NCBI GenBank assembly: GCA_964575715.1
Contig: CAZNSG010000098.1
Span: forward strand, 1-24,686
DNA from: PNAI01 sp964575715
GTDB taxonomy: Bacteria > Pseudomonadota > Alphaproteobacteria > Rhizobiales > Xanthobacteraceae
Direction of reading: 5' to 3'
DNA: 24,686 nt
In this document: positions 21,069 through 24,686 of the stretch, in pieces
Layout: each line of letters starts with the position of its first letter
Position numbering within the stretch: position 1 is the stretch's first letter
Made by a program: the position numbers and the translations under genes
Notes under the pieces: model-generated
Told to the model about the DNA's origin: nothing
What the model saw: the letters and a program-made list of their open reading frames with translations, nothing else
Databases searched by the model: none

Positions 21069-21365
21069 ATGAACCGCGATCAGGTCATTGCCATATTGAA
21101 AGCGGCAGAGCCCGCGATCCGCGCGCTCGGGGCGAACGCCCTTTATCTCTATGGCTCATACGCTCGCGACGAAGCGCACCCCGATTCAGACATCGACATC
21201 TTTATAGACAAGGACCCGACCCGCCATTTCGGCTTCGACGAATTCATGACCATCTATTTCAAGCTGCAAGAAGCGCTTGGCACCGGAATCGGCTACACTA
21301 CCCGCGAAGGCCTGGTGGAATTCTACCGGCCGGATATCGAGCGCGCGGCAATCCGAGTGTTCTGA
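21069..21365 (+). CDS. MntA-type nucleotidyltransferase antitoxin
   Basis: Minimal nucleotidyltransferase of 98 residues, the antitoxin half of MntA/HepT (type VII) modules, whose characterised members silence the HEPN toxin by adding AMP to a tyrosine. The signature GSx10DxD is intact: G29, S30, D41 and D43 in LYGSYARDEAHPDSDIDIFI. A helical tail follows, ending YRPDIERAAIRVF. The stop codon overlaps the start of the HepT gene by one base (TGATG), so translation is coupled. No ribosome site is visible before the ATG, where an inverted repeat lies. The pair sits between two BrnA tail copies, which suggests it came in as a unit. Confidence 0.85.
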   Translation: MNRDQVIAILKAAEPAIRALGANALYLYGSYARDEAHPDSDIDIFIDKDPTRHFGFDEFMTIYFKLQEALGTGIGYTTREGLVEFYRPDIERAAIRVF

Positions 21366-21715
21366 TGGCGGCGAGCGCCAATCCCCGCGCCCGGCTTGAG
21401 CATATCCTGTTTCATATTCGCGGCGTAGCGGACACGATCGGCGGCATCGGATTCGACACCTATACAAATGTTTATCACATGGAGCGCACCGTCGAGCGCA
21501 CGGTGCAAATCATTTCCGAAGCGGTCCGTGCGTTGCCGCCCGAATTAACTGCACGATATTCGAATATCGAATGGGCGAAGATCGCGGGTATCGGCAACGT
21601 GCTGCGACACGAATACGAGCGGATCGATCCGCAGACAATGTGGGAAATAGCGACCGTGAGATTGCCGGAGCTGGAGGACGTCATCAGGCGGATGTTGGCG
21701 GACCTGAAAGGTTGA
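21365..21715 (+). CDS. HepT-type HEPN (DUF86) toxin
   Basis: All-helical HEPN/DUF86 protein of 116 residues, the toxin half of the pair. The family hallmark is Rx4-6H near the middle, usually RNxLxHxY. Here the region is WAKIAGIGNVLRHEYERID. The His (H82) and Tyr (Y84, the position AMPylated in studied systems) are kept, but the Arg five residues before His is Gly (G77). An Arg lies directly before the His (R81). The protein may be an inactive variant, or one that uses R81. The ends are typical, MWEIATVRLPELEDVI. It overlaps the mntA-like gene by one base and is followed 14 bases on by the second BrnA tail. Confidence 0.83.
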   Translation: MAASANPRARLEHILFHIRGVADTIGGIGFDTYTNVYHMERTVERTVQIISEAVRALPPELTARYSNIEWAKIAGIGNVLRHEYERIDPQTMWEIATVRLPELEDVIRRMLADLKG

Positions 21716-21729
21716 GCAGCGCCGCGTCG

Positions 21730-21807
21730 CGCGGCTGGCGGAGTCGCATCAACGTGGCGCTGCGCAAGGACGCGAAGCTGCCGGCGGAGAAAAGAAAGAA
21801 GGCGTGA
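21730..21807 (+). pseudogene. BrnA antitoxin C-terminal remnant, copy B (direct repeat of 20941-21018)
   Basis: This 78-base segment matches 20941-21018 with only six substitutions, five of them clustered in its first 18 bases. It encodes RGWRSRINVALRKDAKLPAE and then KRKKA and a stop at 21805-21807. There is no start codon and no upstream BrnA sequence. The distance between the two copies is 789 bases, start to start, and exactly one toxin-antitoxin module with its operator lies between them. Confidence 0.72.
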
Positions 21808-21811
21808 CGAT

Positions 21812-21841
21812 GTAGGGTGGGCAAAGCGAAGCGCGCCCACC
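21812..21841. repeat. Small REP-like hairpin, GTAGGGTGGGC type
   Basis: GTAGGGTGGGC followed by AAAGCGAAGC and GCGCCCACC can fold into a short stem (GGTGGGC / GCGCCCACC with one bulge). It is the widely distributed TAGGGTGGGC-AAAGCGAAGCG intergenic repeat and starts five bases after the second BrnA remnant. It resembles half of the larger hairpin at 20812. Confidence 0.65.
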
Positions 21842-21872
21842 ATCGCACGGCTATTTGCAAGCGAGTATCGCG

Positions 21873-22868
21873 ATGCAATTACTACAGACTATTGGCAGAC
21901 AAATCATATCGTGGCTACCGGCAAAATGCGCAATAGCCAAGGGCGGCGCAACCCTCTCGCCATCATTTAGAACGTCGTTAACCGCCCGGTTTCTAAGCGC
22001 AGTTGCAGCAAGATGCGCATGTCTACCAGCTGATCTGGATACCAATCTCGGCATCGATCAAAGATTGCGCGTGAAGATTTCGTCTTCCAAATCAGCGTTG
22101 CTATTTGGTGCGCCCCATTTGTTGGTCAGCGAGCGCTCGTCGCTCGATTTGGCTGCGGCGCTACTGAAGTACGCCGATTGCTTTATAGACGTTGGGTCGA
22201 ATATTGGCCTTTACATATTTTATTTGCGATGCCGTGATTTGAGTGTAAAGCCGATTTATTATTTTGAGGCCGATCCCGATCTTTTTTCAAGCTTAAAGGC
22301 AAATATCAGCAGAAATGGATTCAAAAGTGTCGAAGGATTTCCGGTCGCCATGGCCGAGAAGGTTGGCAAATCGATTTTCTTTCAAAATATGACGGATGAT
22401 AGCTCAGGTACCTTGATTAAAGAAGATTGGTCGAAGCACCTTCTACAGCGGATTGAAGTTGATACGACTTCCTTCGCGGCCTTCGTGAAAGAGCGTCAAT
22501 TGAAGAACCTATTAGCAAAGGTCGATGTAGAAGGTGCTGAACAATTATTTCTTGACGGTGCAAAATCGAGTTTGGATAAACTTAATTTTCTGATTATCGA
22601 AATTCTCGGGCCGGCTGTCAGTCGAAAGTTTCCCGCGAGGTTGATCAGGGAGGGAAACTTTCACGCCTATTACATCAACGATTATCGCCTTGAGTACTCA
22701 CCATCGGGCAATTTCACCTACGTGGAGCCATTTTATAACTGGCTATTTTGCAGAGAGAGCCCTGCAAGCCTTTACGATAGGCTTATTGGAACAAGGTTCC
22801 AAATAATTGCGTCAAGTCCGCAAACCGGGACCACCTCTACGAGGCAGATGCAAAAATTAAAATTGTAA
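21873..22868 (+). CDS. FkbM family SAM-dependent methyltransferase
   Basis: Methyltransferase of 331 residues in the FkbM group, whose members methylate hydroxyl groups on sugars, polyketides or surface glycans. The AdoMet motif is FIDVGSNIG (104-112). An acidic post-motif is FEADP (131-135). The FkbM signature KVDVEGAEQLFLDGA (216-230) is intact. The N-terminal 100 residues are less conserved, with no signal peptide. The ATG at 21873 is preferred over TTG 21855; neither has a good ribosome site. Base composition is clearly more AT-rich than the flanking genes (AAT, TTT and ATT codons frequent), which suggests acquisition by transfer. No other glycan gene is near, so the substrate is unknown. 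It converges on mccB with a gap of 66 bases. Confidence 0.87.
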   Translation: MQLLQTIGRQIISWLPAKCAIAKGGATLSPSFRTSLTARFLSAVAARCACLPADLDTNLGIDQRLRVKISSSKSALLFGAPHLLVSERSSLDLAAALLKYADCFIDVGSNIGLYIFYLRCRDLSVKPIYYFEADPDLFSSLKANISRNGFKSVEGFPVAMAEKVGKSIFFQNMTDDSSGTLIKEDWSKHLLQRIEVDTTSFAAFVKERQLKNLLAKVDVEGAEQLFLDGAKSSLDKLNFLIIEILGPAVSRKFPARLIREGNFHAYYINDYRLEYSPSGNFTYVEPFYNWLFCRESPASLYDRLIGTRFQIIASSPQTGTTSTRQMQKLKL

Positions 22869-22934
22869 TTTGTAGCGCATTCTTAAACTTTTGCGTCCAG
22901 AGAATTTCTTAGATTAATTTCAGATCGAATCGCC

Positions 22935-24539
<1,605 letters not shown>

Positions 24540-24612
24540 CTAAGCCCTCCCGAATCTCGAACGCGGCCACTATGGCGCGCCACAATTAGGAAGGGAACGG
24601 GCCGCAAGTTTT

Positions 24613-24684
24613 CCCTCTCCCCGCTCAGCGGGGAGAGGGTGGCGAGGACCGGCAGGTCCGAGCCGGGTGAGGGGCAGTGCACGG
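24613..24684. repeat. CCCTCTCCCCGC hairpin repeat with GAGCCGGGTGAGGGG tail
   Basis: A perfect 12-base stem CCCTCTCCCCGC (24613-24624) / GCGGGGAGAGGG (24628-24639) has a three-base loop. A second small stem, GGACC / GGTCC, and the tail GAGCCGGGTGAGGGG (about 24660-24674) follow. It is the same repeat family as 11503-11526 and the tail at 11411-11425. It lies upstream of mccB and runs to the edge of the window. Confidence 0.85.
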
Positions 24685-24686
24685 CC

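Overview
This window comes from the chromosome of a high-GC alphaproteobacterium. It is most likely a member of the Hyphomicrobiales (Rhizobiales) close to Bradyrhizobiaceae or Xanthobacteraceae. The evidence is the clpS-clpA pair near a phasin and a SPOR-domain D,D-carboxypeptidase, a DUF1489 protein, GGAGG ribosome binding sites, and palindromic intergenic repeats of the GAGCATGATC...GATCATGCTC and CCCTCTCCCCGC...GCGGGGAGAGGG types that I know from that group. No rRNA, tRNA, CRISPR array, transposase or phage gene was seen.

Layout. At 1-1440 is clpS-clpA on the minus strand (clpA runs off the left edge). At 1839-6175 are three tandem plus-strand paralogues, each with a TadG-type membrane anchor fused to a secreted, glycine-rich, probably beta-helical domain with six invariant cysteines. 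They end at a bidirectional terminator shared with the phasin gene. The phasin has a strong promoter overlapped by a probable PhaR operator. Next are a D,D-carboxypeptidase with a SPOR domain (6987-8558), a VWA-DnaJ pair on the minus strand (8687-10129), and panC (10269-11117). After a long compound repeat come DUF1489 and mccA (11584-13982), the biotin-carrying subunit of methylcrotonyl-CoA carboxylase.

The carboxyltransferase subunit mccB lies about 9 kb away at 22935-24539, in the same orientation. The stretch between looks like accessory DNA. It holds a repeat cluster, an unknown membrane protein, a Bug-type and a family 3 solute-binding protein without transporter partners, a 66-residue SH3-like protein, an SDR-fold protein that has lost key catalytic residues, a quinone-oxidoreductase-like protein, an exported double ABM-domain protein, a 49-residue membrane peptide, a MntA/HepT-type toxin-antitoxin pair, and an AT-richer FkbM methyltransferase.

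Three places deserve most attention. The first is the tandem array of TadG-anchored cysteine-rich proteins. The second is the toxin-antitoxin cassette, which sits exactly between two 78-bp copies of a BrnA antitoxin tail, has a perfect inverted repeat at its translation start, and has a HepT without the usual active-site arginine. The third is the likely PhaR switch on the phasin promoter. Work was by eye only: similarities are from memory of the families, and no search or computation was run.
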